A stretch of 64,000 nucleotides of DNA from Flavobacterium aquidurense (GCF_001404985.1 NZ_JRLF01000014.1:558001-622000), one strand, 5' to 3'; positions 26,447-34,962 are shown, numbered from the stretch's first letter. The notes: generated by a model from the sequence alone, not told the origin. Translations and numbers: made by a program.

Positions 26447-26520
26447 TCCTTCTTAGCTCAGTTGGTTAGAGCATCTGACTGTTAATCAGAGGGTCCTTGG
26501 TTCGAGCCCAAGAGAGGGAG
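26447..26520 (+). tRNA. tRNA-Asn (GTT), second copy
   Basis: Identical to the first copy except in the acceptor stem, where pair 5:68 is T-A instead of C-G, so pairing is kept. Discriminator G and no encoded CCA. The 38-bp spacer suggests cotranscription. Confidence 0.97.
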
Positions 26521-26525
26521 CTTAT

Positions 26526-26562
26526 TAAATACCATTTACAAATGTAAGTGGTATTTTTTTTT
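26526..26562 (+). terminator. Terminator of the tRNA-Asn pair
   Basis: Stem aaataccatt.ta / tgtaagtggtattt followed by nine T. Further along, 26661-26681 is a run of 21 A with no gene on it. Confidence 0.8.
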
Positions 26563-26660
26563 GCTAAAAACTCAAGCCTAATACAAGTTGACCACATTCT
26601 TCGCTACAACAAACCCGATAAATTTACCAGTCCAGACACATCACCTAAAATCTTTAATTT

Positions 26661-26681
26661 AAAAAAAAAAAAAAAAAAAAA
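26661..26681. repeat. Homopolymer run of 21 A
   Basis: Direct reading. It is in a gene-free stretch (26563-26808) in which I see nothing else. Confidence 0.95.
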
Positions 26682-26808
26682 CGAATCAAGCACAAAAAAC
26701 TAGAAATTACACAAAAGAAGAATTAAAATAAAACCACGAAGTAGATATAACCAATCCAAAAAGCAAAACAATTATCCTGACACAATTGATTGTCAAATTG
26801 TATAAAAC

Positions 26809-26842
26809 CAAAAAAACCTCTTCAGTTACGAAGAGGTTTTTG
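26809..26842 (-). terminator. Terminator of tRNA-Leu
   Basis: On the minus strand aaaacctcttc / gaagaggtttt with a 6-nt loop and a T run directly follows the tRNA. Confidence 0.85.
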
Positions 26843-26922
26843 TACCCGGAGCCGGAGTCGAACCGGCACGGTTTCCCACAGGTGTTTGAGACCAGCGCGT
26901 CTACCAATTCCGCCATCCGGGC
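26843..26922 (-). tRNA. tRNA-Leu (CAA)
   Basis: 80 nt on the minus strand with a long variable arm, as in class II tRNAs. The acceptor stem is gcccgga / tccgggt and the T arm is gccgg-ttcgact-ccggc. The anticodon loop is ctcaaac, giving CAA. The anticodon stem has one T-T mismatch (28:42). Discriminator A; CCA is not encoded. Confidence 0.92.
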
Positions 26923-27019
26923 TTAGCAGACGAAAAAATAACTAATGAATTAATTATTTTAACGCAATAGAATAAGTTAATTATGATGTCATAACTGTGC
27001 TTATTCCTTTAACACGGTG

Positions 27020-27027
27020 CAAATGTA
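27020..27027 (-). promoter_or_regulatory. tRNA-Leu promoter -7 box
   Basis: The minus strand reads TACATTTG, a perfect consensus, about 97 bp before the mature tRNA 5' end. Confidence 0.55.
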
Positions 27028-27093
27028 AAAAATAAAATTAAATGTTCTACTAAAAATACTTAAATTTTTCCTTTCAGTGTCCAATAAATTTTC

Positions 27094-27101
27094 TAAATTT
27101 G
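27094..27101 (+). promoter_or_regulatory. prs promoter -7 box
   Basis: TAAATTTG, perfect consensus. It overlaps the first in-frame ATG (27099), which shows that translation starts further down at 27153. Confidence 0.65.
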
Positions 27102-27152
27102 CACCTCGTTAAAACGAAGCACACACAACTAACTACAAAACAACAAATTATA

Positions 27153-28094
27153 ATGTCGCACCTAGAACCAGAAGCTAAAATATTTGCTTGTTCAAAAAGT
27201 GTTTATCTTGCGGAAAAAATTGCCGAGCAATACGGAATCCCGCTGGGTAAAGTAACGATGTCAACGTATAGTGATGGAGAATTTCAGCCATCTTACGAAG
27301 AGTCAATCAGAGGATTACGCGTTTTTATCGTGTGTTCAACTTTTCCAACTGCTGATAATTTGATGGAATTGTTACTGATGATTGATGCTGCAAAACGCGC
27401 ATCTGCAAGACACATTACAGCTGTTATGCCTTATTTTGGTTGGGCAAGACAAGACAGAAAAGATAAACCAAGAGTTCCGATTGGAGCAAAATTAGTAGCT
27501 AATTTATTAGATGCTGCCGGAGCGACAAGAGTTATGACAATGGATTTGCACGCAGATCAAATTCAGGGGTTTTTCGAAAAACCAGTAGATCATTTATTTG
27601 CATCTACAATCTTTTTACCATACGTAGAAAGTTTAAAGTTAGACAATCTAACCATTGCATCTCCGGATATGGGAGGTTCAAAAAGAGCATATGCTTACTC
27701 TAAGTTTCTGGAATCAGATGTAGTAATCTGTTACAAACAAAGAAAAGCAGCCAACGTTATCGACACTATGGAACTAATTGGTGAAGTAAAAGGACGTAAC
27801 GTAATATTAGTAGACGACATGATCGATACTGGTGGTACATTAGCAAAAGCAGCAGATTTAATGATCGAAAAAGGAGCATTAAGCGTAAGGGCCATTTGTA
27901 CACACGCCATTTTATCTGGTGACGCTTACGAAAAAATTGAAAACTCAAAATTAAGCGAGTTAATAGTTACCGATTCTATTCCGTTAAAGAAAGAATCAAA
28001 AAAAATAAGAGTAGTGAGTTGTGCACCTCTTTTTGCTGAAGTTATGCACATGGTACACCACAACAATTCCATTAGTGGAAAATTTATAATGTAA
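27153..28094 (+). CDS. prs: Ribose-phosphate pyrophosphokinase
   Basis: 313 residues from ATG 27153. An upstream in-frame ATG at 27099 lies inside the promoter box and is rejected. The enzyme makes PRPP from ribose 5-phosphate and ATP for purine, pyrimidine, His, Trp and NAD synthesis. Seen are YSDGEFQPSYEES, the ATP-binding PYFGWARQDRKDKPR segment, the DLHADQIQGFF loop and the PRPP loop ILVDDMIDTGGT. rplY follows after 76 bp, a common pairing in Flavobacteriia. Confidence 0.96.
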   Translation: MSHLEPEAKIFACSKSVYLAEKIAEQYGIPLGKVTMSTYSDGEFQPSYEESIRGLRVFIVCSTFPTADNLMELLLMIDAAKRASARHITAVMPYFGWARQDRKDKPRVPIGAKLVANLLDAAGATRVMTMDLHADQIQGFFEKPVDHLFASTIFLPYVESLKLDNLTIASPDMGGSKRAYAYSKFLESDVVICYKQRKAANVIDTMELIGEVKGRNVILVDDMIDTGGTLAKAADLMIEKGALSVRAICTHAILSGDAYEKIENSKLSELIVTDSIPLKKESKKIRVVSCAPLFAEVMHMVHHNNSISGKFIM

Positions 28095-28170
28095 AAGCAA
28101 TATGATGCTTTACAAAAGCCTAAAGCTTATAACAAATTAGAATATTTATTAATAACTATATTTTTTTACA

Positions 28171-28782
28171 ATGAAATCGATTACAATTAAAGGATCAGAA
28201 AGAGAAAGCGTGGGCAAAGTGTCAACTAAAGCCTTACGTAATGCTGGAGCGGTTCCTTGCGTGTTATACGGAGGAAATCAAGCAGTACACTTCTCAGCAG
28301 ACGCTGCAGCGTTCAAAAACTTGGTTTACACTCCAAACGCACACACAGTTGTGATTGAGCTTGGAAAAGGAAAATCATTTAATGCAATTTTACAAGATAT
28401 TCAGGTTCACCCAGTATCTGACAAAATCTTACACATTGACTTCTTTCAATTATTTGATGACAAAGAAATCACTATGGAAGTTCCTGTAAAAGTTGTAGGT
28501 ACATCAAAAGGTGTTCTTGCAGGTGGTGTTTTACGTTTAAACACTCGTAAATTAAAAGTTAAAGCTTTACCTAAAGATCTTCCTGACTTTGTTGAAGCTG
28601 ACATTACTCCACTTGAAATGGGTAACAAATTATACGTTACTAAAGTTGGAAAACCAGAATACAAAGTTATGCACCCAGAGAACACTGTTGTTGCTCAGGT
28701 AAGAATCTCTCGTGCTGCTATGAAAGCTGCTCAAGAGGCTGCAAAAGCTGCAAAAGCTCCTGCAAAAGGAAAGAAAAAATAA
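28171..28782 (+). CDS. rplY: 50S ribosomal protein L25 (Ctc type)
   Basis: 203 residues, the long CTC form of L25 that binds 5S rRNA. The N-terminal L25 domain (about 1-90, RESVGKVSTKALRNAGAVPCVLYGG) is followed by the TL5-like C-terminal beta domain (about 95-185, LAGGVLRLNTRKLKVKALPKDLPD) and an Ala/Lys-rich tail. It is followed by a strong terminator and is probably cotranscribed with prs. Confidence 0.96.
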   Translation: MKSITIKGSERESVGKVSTKALRNAGAVPCVLYGGNQAVHFSADAAAFKNLVYTPNAHTVVIELGKGKSFNAILQDIQVHPVSDKILHIDFFQLFDDKEITMEVPVKVVGTSKGVLAGGVLRLNTRKLKVKALPKDLPDFVEADITPLEMGNKLYVTKVGKPEYKVMHPENTVVAQVRISRAAMKAAQEAAKAAKAPAKGKKK

Positions 28783-28804
28783 TTTTTTTCAAATTTTCAA
28801 TACA

Positions 28805-28838
28805 AAAGCATCAATCGAAAGATTGGTGCTTTTTTTTG
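28805..28838 (+). terminator. prs-rplY terminator
   Basis: Stem aaagcaccaatc-type (aaagcatcaatc / gattggtgcttt) with loop gaaa and a run of T. Confidence 0.85.
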
Positions 28839-28914
28839 CTTTTAATTTTGCCTTATATAAGATTGGAATTTGGAATTTAATTTTCGGAAGCAGAAATCTT
28901 CGGTTTTTTCAAGA

Positions 28915-28994
28915 CCTGACGTTCCTGCCATCCGCTGTATCTTTTCCTTGCTAAAGAAGCAAGAAAAAGGATGCCGCTTCTGTCAGGGCTAGCC
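28915..28994. repeat. Dispersed structured repeat, copy A
   Basis: Outer stem cctgac / gtcagg, then the block atccgct-tatctttt, an inner hairpin cttgct-aaaga-agcaag, then aaaaggatgccgcttctgtc ending in gggctag. Copy B at 36098-36170 has the same flanking blocks but a different inner hairpin. It lies in the 440-bp gap before pth; the rest of the gap (29020-29110) holds only diverged repeat words. Confidence 0.65.
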
Positions 28995-29210
28995 AGAAAT
29001 TTAGTTTTTTATTAGAAAAGAGTTGTAAAGGTTCAGAGGTACAAAGTTGCAAAGGTTTTTACGCAATCTTATAAGTGTGATAAAATGATAAAAAAATAAT
29101 CCGCTTAAATCCATTCAAATCTGCGTCATCCGCGTGCCATTATTTGCAGTTAAAGCCACACACAAACCAAATTATCTAATTATCTAATTGCCACATTATC
29201 TAATTAACCT

Positions 29211-29218
29211 TATTTTTG
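29211..29218 (+). promoter_or_regulatory. pth promoter -7 box
   Basis: TATTTTTG, perfect consensus. Transcription would begin at about 29225, at or just past the first in-frame ATG (29223), favouring the ATG at 29283. Confidence 0.55.
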
Positions 29219-29282
29219 TATTATGATAAAATGGATAACAAAACTGTTTTCATCAACACAAAAAGAAGAGAACATAGATAAT

Positions 29283-29849
29283 ATGAAGAAATATTTAATC
29301 GTAGGTTTAGGAAATATTGGTGCCGAATACGTAAATACAAGACACAATATTGGATTTAAAGTATTAGATTTTTTAGCCCGAAAAGAAAGCCTTTCATTCG
29401 AAACCGTGAAACTGGGCGCTTTGGCCGAATATAAATTCAAAGGCAGAACCTTTTTTCTGCTTAAACCAAACACCTACATGAATTTAAGCGGCAAGGCTGT
29501 AAAATACTGGATCGACAAAGAAAACATACCTCTAGAGAATATTTTAGTAATTACAGATGATTTAAACCTGTCTTTTGGAACCATCCGCATCAAACCAAAA
29601 GGAAGCGACGGAGGTCATAACGGCTTGAAGAATATCAACCTCATCTTAAATACACAACAATACACCCGCTTTAGATTTGGCATCAGCGATCAGTTCAAAA
29701 AAGGACAGCAAATCGATTACGTTTTAGGAGAATGGGACGAAGACGAAAAAGCAAAATTACCGGAACGTTTAGAAGTAGCTTCAGAAATTATAAAATCTTT
29801 TGGAACCGCCGGATTAGAAAATACGATGACAACTTTTAACGGAAAATAA
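29283..29849 (+). CDS. pth: Peptidyl-tRNA hydrolase
   Basis: 188 residues from the chosen ATG, close to E. coli Pth (194). An in-frame ATG 20 codons upstream would add a segment not typical of the family and sits at the predicted transcription start. The enzyme frees tRNA from prematurely released peptidyl-tRNA. Motifs are LIVGLGNIGAEYVNTRHNIGF with the catalytic His, LLKPNTYMNLSG, ITDDLNLSFG and GSDGGHNGLKNI. It is a single gene. Confidence 0.94.
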   Translation: MKKYLIVGLGNIGAEYVNTRHNIGFKVLDFLARKESLSFETVKLGALAEYKFKGRTFFLLKPNTYMNLSGKAVKYWIDKENIPLENILVITDDLNLSFGTIRIKPKGSDGGHNGLKNINLILNTQQYTRFRFGISDQFKKGQQIDYVLGEWDEDEKAKLPERLEVASEIIKSFGTAGLENTMTTFNGK

Positions 29850-29944
29850 AGATTTACAAGTATTTAACTCATAAAAAATCAAATTATCAGTTAATTAAAT
29901 TCAATTATAACGAAATAGTATTTTCTATTCCAAAGTTAAATGTC

Positions 29945-29952
29945 TAAATTTG
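29945..29952 (+). promoter_or_regulatory. sodA promoter -7 box
   Basis: TAAATTTG, perfect consensus, 36 bp before the start codon. Confidence 0.6.
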
Positions 29953-29988
29953 GGATAAATTATTATAAATCATAAAATCATAAATATC

Positions 29989-30600
29989 ATGGCTTTTGAA
30001 TTACCACAATTACCTTATGCATATGATGCACTAGAACCACATATTGATGCTCGTACAATGGAAATCCATCATACAAAGCACCATAATGCTTATACTACAA
30101 ATCTTAACGCTGCAATTGCAGGAACAGATTTAGAAGGTAAGACAATCGAAAATATTTTAATCAACTTAGATAAAACAAACGCTGCAGTTCGTAACAACGG
30201 TGGAGGTTTCTACAATCATAACTTATTTTGGACTGTAATGGCTCCAAATGGTGGTGGATTACCAACAGGTGATTTATTAGCTGCAATCGAAGATTCTTTT
30301 GGAACTTTCGAAGAGTTTAAAGCAAAATTTGCAAAAGCCGGAGCAACTCAATTTGGTTCAGGATGGGCTTGGTTAACAGTAAAAAAAGGCGGTAAGCTAG
30401 AAGTTGTAGGTACTCCAAATCAAGATAATCCATTAATGCCGGAAGTTGCCGGTAACGGTGGAACTCCAATCTTAGGAATGGATGTTTGGGAGCACGCTTA
30501 CTACTTAAACTATCAAAACAGAAGACCAGATTATATTGAAGCTTTCTTTAGTGTAATTAACTGGACAGAAGTTGCAAGAAGATTTGCTTTAGACAAGTAG
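29989..30600 (+). CDS. sodA: Superoxide dismutase, Mn-type signature
   Basis: 203 residues. Metal ligands are H27 (MEIHHTKHH), H77 (GGFYNHNLFW), D165 and H169 (DVWEHAYYLNYQNRRPDY). The outer-sphere glutamine is Q145 in TPNQDNPL, with glycine at the GGGFYNH site, as in Mn enzymes rather than Fe enzymes; cambialistic activity is possible. There is no signal peptide, so it is cytoplasmic. It has its own promoter box and terminator. Confidence 0.95.
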   Translation: MAFELPQLPYAYDALEPHIDARTMEIHHTKHHNAYTTNLNAAIAGTDLEGKTIENILINLDKTNAAVRNNGGGFYNHNLFWTVMAPNGGGLPTGDLLAAIEDSFGTFEEFKAKFAKAGATQFGSGWAWLTVKKGGKLEVVGTPNQDNPLMPEVAGNGGTPILGMDVWEHAYYLNYQNRRPDYIEAFFSVINWTEVARRFALDK

Positions 30601-30619
30601 TCGAAAATAGAATAAAGAG

Positions 30620-30657
30620 AAAAGACGAATAGCCTAATGGTTATTCGTCTTTTTTTT
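30620..30657 (+). terminator. sodA terminator
   Basis: Stem aagacgaata / ttattcgtctt with eight T. Confidence 0.85.
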
Positions 30658-30701
30658 GTCGTTATATTTTTCGTCTTTGTTCTTTCTTAAAAAAAAGAAA
30701 T

Positions 30702-30771
30702 AAAAAAGGCGGAATCTCTTCCACCCTTTTTGCCCCAAATCTACCATAAACTTAACCTACTAATGTTATGG
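30702..30771 (-). ncRNA. Putative small RNA, copy 1 (downstream copy)
   Basis: About 70 nt on the minus strand. A -7-like box TACATTTA lies at 30777-30784. The transcript would contain a 5' hairpin ccataac / gtttatgg, a conserved single-stranded gatttggggcaaaaa segment and a terminator hairpin ggtggaa-gaga-ttccgcc followed by T. It is almost identical to copy 2, 186 bp away. The terminator stem carries a G-U pair where copy 2 has a Watson-Crick pair. Confidence 0.6.
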
Positions 30772-30887
30772 TTTTGTAAATGTATGATAGCTATATTTAT
30801 GAAAAAAATTTTATAGACGAATGGCAAATAAATCCGATTAAGTAACTGTAGTCTATTACTTTATAAAATATTTGACTTTATTCCAAT

Positions 30888-30957
30888 AAAAAAGGTGGAA
30901 TTGCTTCCACCCTTTTTGCCCCAAATCTACCATAAACTTAACCTACTAATGTTATGG
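30888..30957 (-). ncRNA. Putative small RNA, copy 2 (upstream copy)
   Basis: About 70 nt on the minus strand, behind a full promoter: TTTG (30991-30994), 20-nt spacer, TACTTTTG (30963-30970). The RNA would fold as a 5' hairpin taccataac / gtttatggta with one bulge, an unpaired gatttggggc segment and a terminator ggtggaa-gcaa-ttccacc followed by six T. No open reading frame fits inside. It may belong to a known Flavobacteria RNA family such as Flavo-1, but I cannot confirm that. Confidence 0.7.
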
Positions 30958-30962
30958 TATCT

Positions 30963-30994
30963 CAAAAGTATTGTAGCTTTTCATTTTTACCAAA
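30963..30994 (-). promoter_or_regulatory. Promoter of small RNA copy 2
   Basis: TTTG-N20-TACTTTTG on the minus strand, an excellent match to the Bacteroidota consensus. Confidence 0.7.
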
Positions 30995-31058
30995 CATATA
31001 GGATGAACGGTAAAAAAAACCGATGAAATGCACAAATTAACCTTTTGTTAGTATTTTA

Positions 31059-32957
31059 TTAATACGCTCGCGCATCTTTTCCCTCATAAAAATTCATAAA
31101 AGCCCTGTTTACAACACGATTTCCTCCTGGTGTAGGATAATCTCCCGTAAAGTACCAATCTCCTAGATTTTTTGGACATGCAATATGCAAATCTTCTACC
31201 TTTTGGAAAATAATTTTTACCTCAGCATTGATTTCCGGAGAACTCAACATTTCGGCAATTTTATCTGAGATTTCTTCAGGAGTAAACTGATCGTAAATTG
31301 CAGTTACATAATTCACAACATCACTATCAATATAGTTTTCCTGTGCTTTACATTTTGCATAAACTTCATCTACGATATGATATAAGTTTCTTTCTTTCAA
31401 TAAAGCTAATGCTGCTCTAAAAGCGACAAGACCTTCAAGCTTAGCCATGTCAATTCCGTAACAATCAGGGTAACGAATTTGCGGAGCCGATGAAACAATT
31501 ACAATACGTTTAGGCTTTAAACGATCCATCATTTTAATGATACTCATTTTAAGTGTTGTACCACGAACAATACTGTCATCAATAATAACCAAATTATCAG
31601 TTGGTTTGATTACTCCGTAAGTCACATCATAAACGTGAGCCACTAAATCATCACGACTACTATCCTCAGTAATAAATGTTCTAAGTTTAGCATCTTTAAT
31701 CGCAACTTTTTCTGTACGTATTTTTACAGCTAACAATTCCTGCAATGTTTCAGCAGTCAGCGTATTTCTGTTGGCTAAAATATAATTATTTTTTCTTTGA
31801 TTTAAGAAATCCTGCGCTGCTTCAACTAAACCATAAAATGAAGTTTCTGCAGTATTTGGTATATAAGAGAAAACAGTATTATCTGTATCGCTGTCAATTG
31901 ATTCTAAAACAGCCGGTAAAATTAATTTTCCTAAATTTTTACGTTCCTGATAGATTTCAGCGTCACTTCCTCTTGAAAAATAAATTCTTTCAAAAGAACA
32001 TGCTTTTTTAACTGTTGGTTCTAAAATTTGTTCCATAGAAACTTTTCCGCTTTTCTTAATAATCAGAGCGTTTCCTGGTTCAATTTCCTGAACACTTTCA
32101 AAAGGAACATTAAATACGGTTTGTATAACTGGTCTTTCAGAAGCTACAACTACCACTTCATCATCCTGATAGAAATATGCCGGGCGAATTCCTGCCGGAT
32201 CTCTAAATACAAAAGCGTCGCCATGACCAAGTAAACCGGCCATTGCATAACCTCCGTCTAAATTTTTAGCAGAACGTCCTAATATTTTAGCAATATCCAA
32301 TCGGTCTGCAATTACTGGAGAAGCTTCTCTTTTAGAATAACCTTCGGCTTTGCAATCCTGGTACAATTGCATTACTTCTTTATCTAAGAAGTGACCAATT
32401 TTTTCCATCACCGTTACAGTGTCGGCCATTTCTTTTGGATGTTGTCCAAGTTCTACTAAATTTTCAAAAAGTTCTTTAACATTGGTCATATTAAAGTTAC
32501 CAGCCAAAATTAGATTACGATGCATCCAGTTACTCTGACGTAAAAATGGATGTACGCTTTCGATGCTGTTTTTTCCAAAAGTTCCGTAACGAACGTGCCC
32601 TAAAAATAACTCACCAACGTATGGAATTTCTGCTTTGATTTTGTTTATGTCATCAGCAATTTCAGGTTTCGCAGTCAATTCTTCATTGATACGGTCATTG
32701 ATTTGCTTAAAAACATCTTGTATAGGCTGTGCATGATTCGAGCGAACCCTGCTAATGTAGCGTTGTCCTGGCTCAACATCAAGTTTGATGCTTGCAAAAC
32801 CAGCGCCGTCTTGTCCACGGTTATGCTGCTTCTCCATCATTAGATACATTTTTTGTATCCCGTAAAAAGCAGTTCCGTATTTTTCTTTGTAATATTCAAG
32901 CGGTTTAAGAAGTCTAACTAAGGCTATACCACATTCGTGTTTTAAAGCGTCGCTCAT
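31059..32957 (-). CDS. purF: Amidophosphoribosyltransferase-like protein (PurF family)
   Basis: 632 residues. The glutaminase nucleophile is C9 in KHECGIALVRL, so an 8-residue propeptide ending in Glu must be removed, as in the Bacillus-type enzyme. RGQDGAGF, HVRYGTFG and LAGNFNMTN are class II glutaminase motifs. The PRPP loop is VIIDDSIVRGTT (about residue 475). PurF makes phosphoribosylamine, the first purine step. It is about 130 residues longer than typical PurF (about 500), with insertions in the glutaminase half and an extended C-terminus. A pfkB-like gene lies upstream behind a terminator. Confidence 0.82.
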   Translation of the reverse strand: MSDALKHECGIALVRLLKPLEYYKEKYGTAFYGIQKMYLMMEKQHNRGQDGAGFASIKLDVEPGQRYISRVRSNHAQPIQDVFKQINDRINEELTAKPEIADDINKIKAEIPYVGELFLGHVRYGTFGKNSIESVHPFLRQSNWMHRNLILAGNFNMTNVKELFENLVELGQHPKEMADTVTVMEKIGHFLDKEVMQLYQDCKAEGYSKREASPVIADRLDIAKILGRSAKNLDGGYAMAGLLGHGDAFVFRDPAGIRPAYFYQDDEVVVVASERPVIQTVFNVPFESVQEIEPGNALIIKKSGKVSMEQILEPTVKKACSFERIYFSRGSDAEIYQERKNLGKLILPAVLESIDSDTDNTVFSYIPNTAETSFYGLVEAAQDFLNQRKNNYILANRNTLTAETLQELLAVKIRTEKVAIKDAKLRTFITEDSSRDDLVAHVYDVTYGVIKPTDNLVIIDDSIVRGTTLKMSIIKMMDRLKPKRIVIVSSAPQIRYPDCYGIDMAKLEGLVAFRAALALLKERNLYHIVDEVYAKCKAQENYIDSDVVNYVTAIYDQFTPEEISDKIAEMLSSPEINAEVKIIFQKVEDLHIACPKNLGDWYFTGDYPTPGGNRVVNRAFMNFYEGKDARAY

Positions 32958-33006
32958 TGTTTTTTGTATTTTGTGTTGTTGTTGTAAGTTGTGCGTAATA
33001 ACGTAA

Positions 33007-33035
33007 TAAAAAAGCCCCGTTTTATCGAGGCTTCA
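33007..33035 (-). terminator. Terminator of the pfkB-like gene
   Basis: Minus strand aagcctcg / cggggctt followed by T6. It separates the kinase gene from purF, so they are not one operon. Confidence 0.75.
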
Positions 33036-33040
33036 AGGCA

Positions 33041-33964
33041 TTATATTTCTATGTCAAACTGAGTTAACGACTTAAATTGTTGTAATCGAATCGCTACTTC
33101 TGCTTTGCTTAATGTTTCCATCCTTTCGGTTCCAAATTTCTCTACACAAAATGAAGCTAAATTAGATCCGTAAATAATTGCATTTTTCATATTGCCAAAC
33201 GAAATGTTTTCGCTTTGCGCGATGAATCCTGAAAAACCACCTGCAAAAGTGTCTCCGGCTCCTGTTGGATCAAAAACATCTTCTAATGGTAATGCCGGTG
33301 CAAAGAATACTTCTCTGTTATGGAATAAAAGTGCTCCGTGTTCTCCTTTTTTGATCACCACGTATTTTGGTCCCAATTCCTGGATTTTGTTTGCAGCTTT
33401 TACTAATGAATATTCTCCTGAAAGTTGTCTTGCTTCTTCATCATTGATTGTGATAACGTCTACACGTTTAATTACATCTAATAATTCAGGAAGAGCGCAA
33501 TCCATCCAAAAGTTCATAGTATCTAAAACTACTAATTTTGGTTTTTTCTCCATTTGGTCCAAAACACTGCTTTGTACTAAAGGATGTAAGTTTCCTAACA
33601 TCACAACATCAGCATCTTTATAGTTCTGAGGAACTTTTGGTTGAAAATCAGCCAAAACGTTTAACTCAGTTACAAGAGTGTCTCTGGAGTTTAGATCGTT
33701 GTGGTATAAACCGCTCCAGAAAAAGGTTTTTCCGCCTTTTACAATTTCGATACCAGAGATATCAATATTTCTTGAAGTTAAAAGATCTAAATGTTCTTGA
33801 GGGAAATCGTCGCCAACTACAGAAACAATGGCCGATTGTAAGTTAAAAAATGATGCTGATAAACCAATGTACGTTGCAGCACCACCTAATATTTTATCTG
33901 TTTTTCCGAAAGGAGTTTCGATAGCATCGAAAGCAACCGTTCCAACAATCAATAATTTATTCAT
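33041..33964 (-). CDS. PfkB-family sugar/nucleoside kinase
   Basis: 307 residues. The ribokinase/PfkB fold begins with LLIVGTVAFDAIETPFG and KILGGAATYIGLSAS; the catalytic DPTGAGDTFAGGF motif (about residues 235-247) contains the general-base Asp and the anion hole. INDEEARQLSG is the middle conserved segment. It phosphorylates a sugar or nucleoside with ATP; the substrate is not known. A perfect promoter box lies upstream. Confidence 0.9.
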   Translation of the reverse strand: MNKLLIVGTVAFDAIETPFGKTDKILGGAATYIGLSASFFNLQSAIVSVVGDDFPQEHLDLLTSRNIDISGIEIVKGGKTFFWSGLYHNDLNSRDTLVTELNVLADFQPKVPQNYKDADVVMLGNLHPLVQSSVLDQMEKKPKLVVLDTMNFWMDCALPELLDVIKRVDVITINDEEARQLSGEYSLVKAANKIQELGPKYVVIKKGEHGALLFHNREVFFAPALPLEDVFDPTGAGDTFAGGFSGFIAQSENISFGNMKNAIIYGSNLASFCVEKFGTERMETLSKAEVAIRLQQFKSLTQFDIEI

Positions 33965-33987
33965 TTTATGAATTTCGAATTAGGGTG

Positions 33988-33995
33988 CAAAGATA
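33988..33995 (-). promoter_or_regulatory. Promoter -7 box of the pfkB-like gene
   Basis: Minus strand TATCTTTG with a TTG element 20 nt upstream. Confidence 0.65.
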
Positions 33996-34209
33996 CTTCA
34001 TAAGTTACAATATTGCAACGGTTTAGGTTCTCAAAATTTTCATAAAAAAACAATATCGTTTGCGGGGCTAAAACTGTTGTAAATGAATGAATTGTATTTG
34101 ATTGTTGTGAGTGCTTAAAATATGTTTTTTGGATTTAAAATACAATAATTATTTTTGAAAAAAGTGTTGAAGATTTTAGTTAGATTTGTTTTAACATCAA
34201 ATCTTATTT

Positions 34210-34794
34210 ATGAAGAAAATTCTAACCTTATTAATATTGCTTTGTTTTTTGATTTCCTGTGAAAGAAAAGAACCCAATTTTTCTAAGGAAATGATTGAGA
34301 AGTTGGCAGATCGAGGAGAAGTTAAAAATGGAATTGTTAGATTGCCACCTCCACCAGCATCATTTACGGATTTATATTTTGGTGTAAATCGTGATGAAAT
34401 TGTTTTGACAAATGGTGATGCGCTATTTTTATTTTATAAAGAAGATTATTCTGAAAAATTCAAGTCCTTCAAAGAGTTTTTAAGTGCCGTTTTAAATGAT
34501 GGTTTTGTTTTGGATAAAAAACTATTTAAAAACCCAAGATATCCAAAAAGGTTTACATTAAATCAAAAAATAGAAAAAGAATATTCAGATTTAGGATTTG
34601 ATCAATTTTTTAAAAAGTATTCTAAGCCGTCAGGTAAAAAAGGAGTTTTACAACTTAACAAATCAATTATGAAATCTGAAGAAGGAGAATATCTTACGGT
34701 TACTTATCTTATGTATAAAAACAAATATGACATAAGCAGAGATTGTTATCAGGGAATAGATTACTTAAGAAAGAGAGAAGATTCATTCAGATAA
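34210..34794 (+). CDS. Lipoprotein of unknown function
   Basis: 194 residues. The lipoprotein signal peptide ends at C17 (CFLISCERK). The mature part is rich in Lys, Phe and Tyr, with segments such as LPPPPASFTDLYFGVNRDEI and FYKEDYSEKFKSFKEFLSAV. I recognise no domain. It is a single gene on the plus strand between the minus-strand kinase and the sigma/anti-sigma operon. Confidence 0.75.
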   Translation: MKKILTLLILLCFLISCERKEPNFSKEMIEKLADRGEVKNGIVRLPPPPASFTDLYFGVNRDEIVLTNGDALFLFYKEDYSEKFKSFKEFLSAVLNDGFVLDKKLFKNPRYPKRFTLNQKIEKEYSDLGFDQFFKKYSKPSGKKGVLQLNKSIMKSEEGEYLTVTYLMYKNKYDISRDCYQGIDYLRKREDSFR

Positions 34795-34818
34795 CAACCT
34801 ACAACAACTATTAGGTTT

Positions 34819-34962
34819 TTAAAATTTTCCGTTTTTTTCCTCCCATTTTTCATTAAACTTTTCTAAATACATCGTTGGAGATTTTTCAGCCGTTTTTATC
34901 CATTTCAGGAAATCTTTTTTAGATAATTTGCTGTTATTCGGATTGTTTTTCTTTTCAATCAT
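34819..34962 (-). CDS. Small basic protein, third gene of the sigma/anti-sigma operon
   Basis: 47 residues: an ATG at 34962, sequence MIEKKNNPNNSK then LSKKDFLKWIKTAEKSP, ending NGKF and TAA. It starts 18 bp after the stop of the anti-sigma-like membrane protein on the same strand. It is Lys/Glu-rich and probably helical, with no signal peptide. The codon use fits its neighbours. I do not recognise a family; conservation in related genomes would decide whether it is real. Confidence 0.55.
   Translation of the reverse strand: MIEKKNNPNNSKLSKKDFLKWIKTAEKSPTMYLEKFNEKWEEKNGKF

Noticed and set aside
26707..26916. Open frame of 69 codons on the minus strand
   Set aside because: Its first part is the tRNA-Leu gene read as protein, a common artefact.
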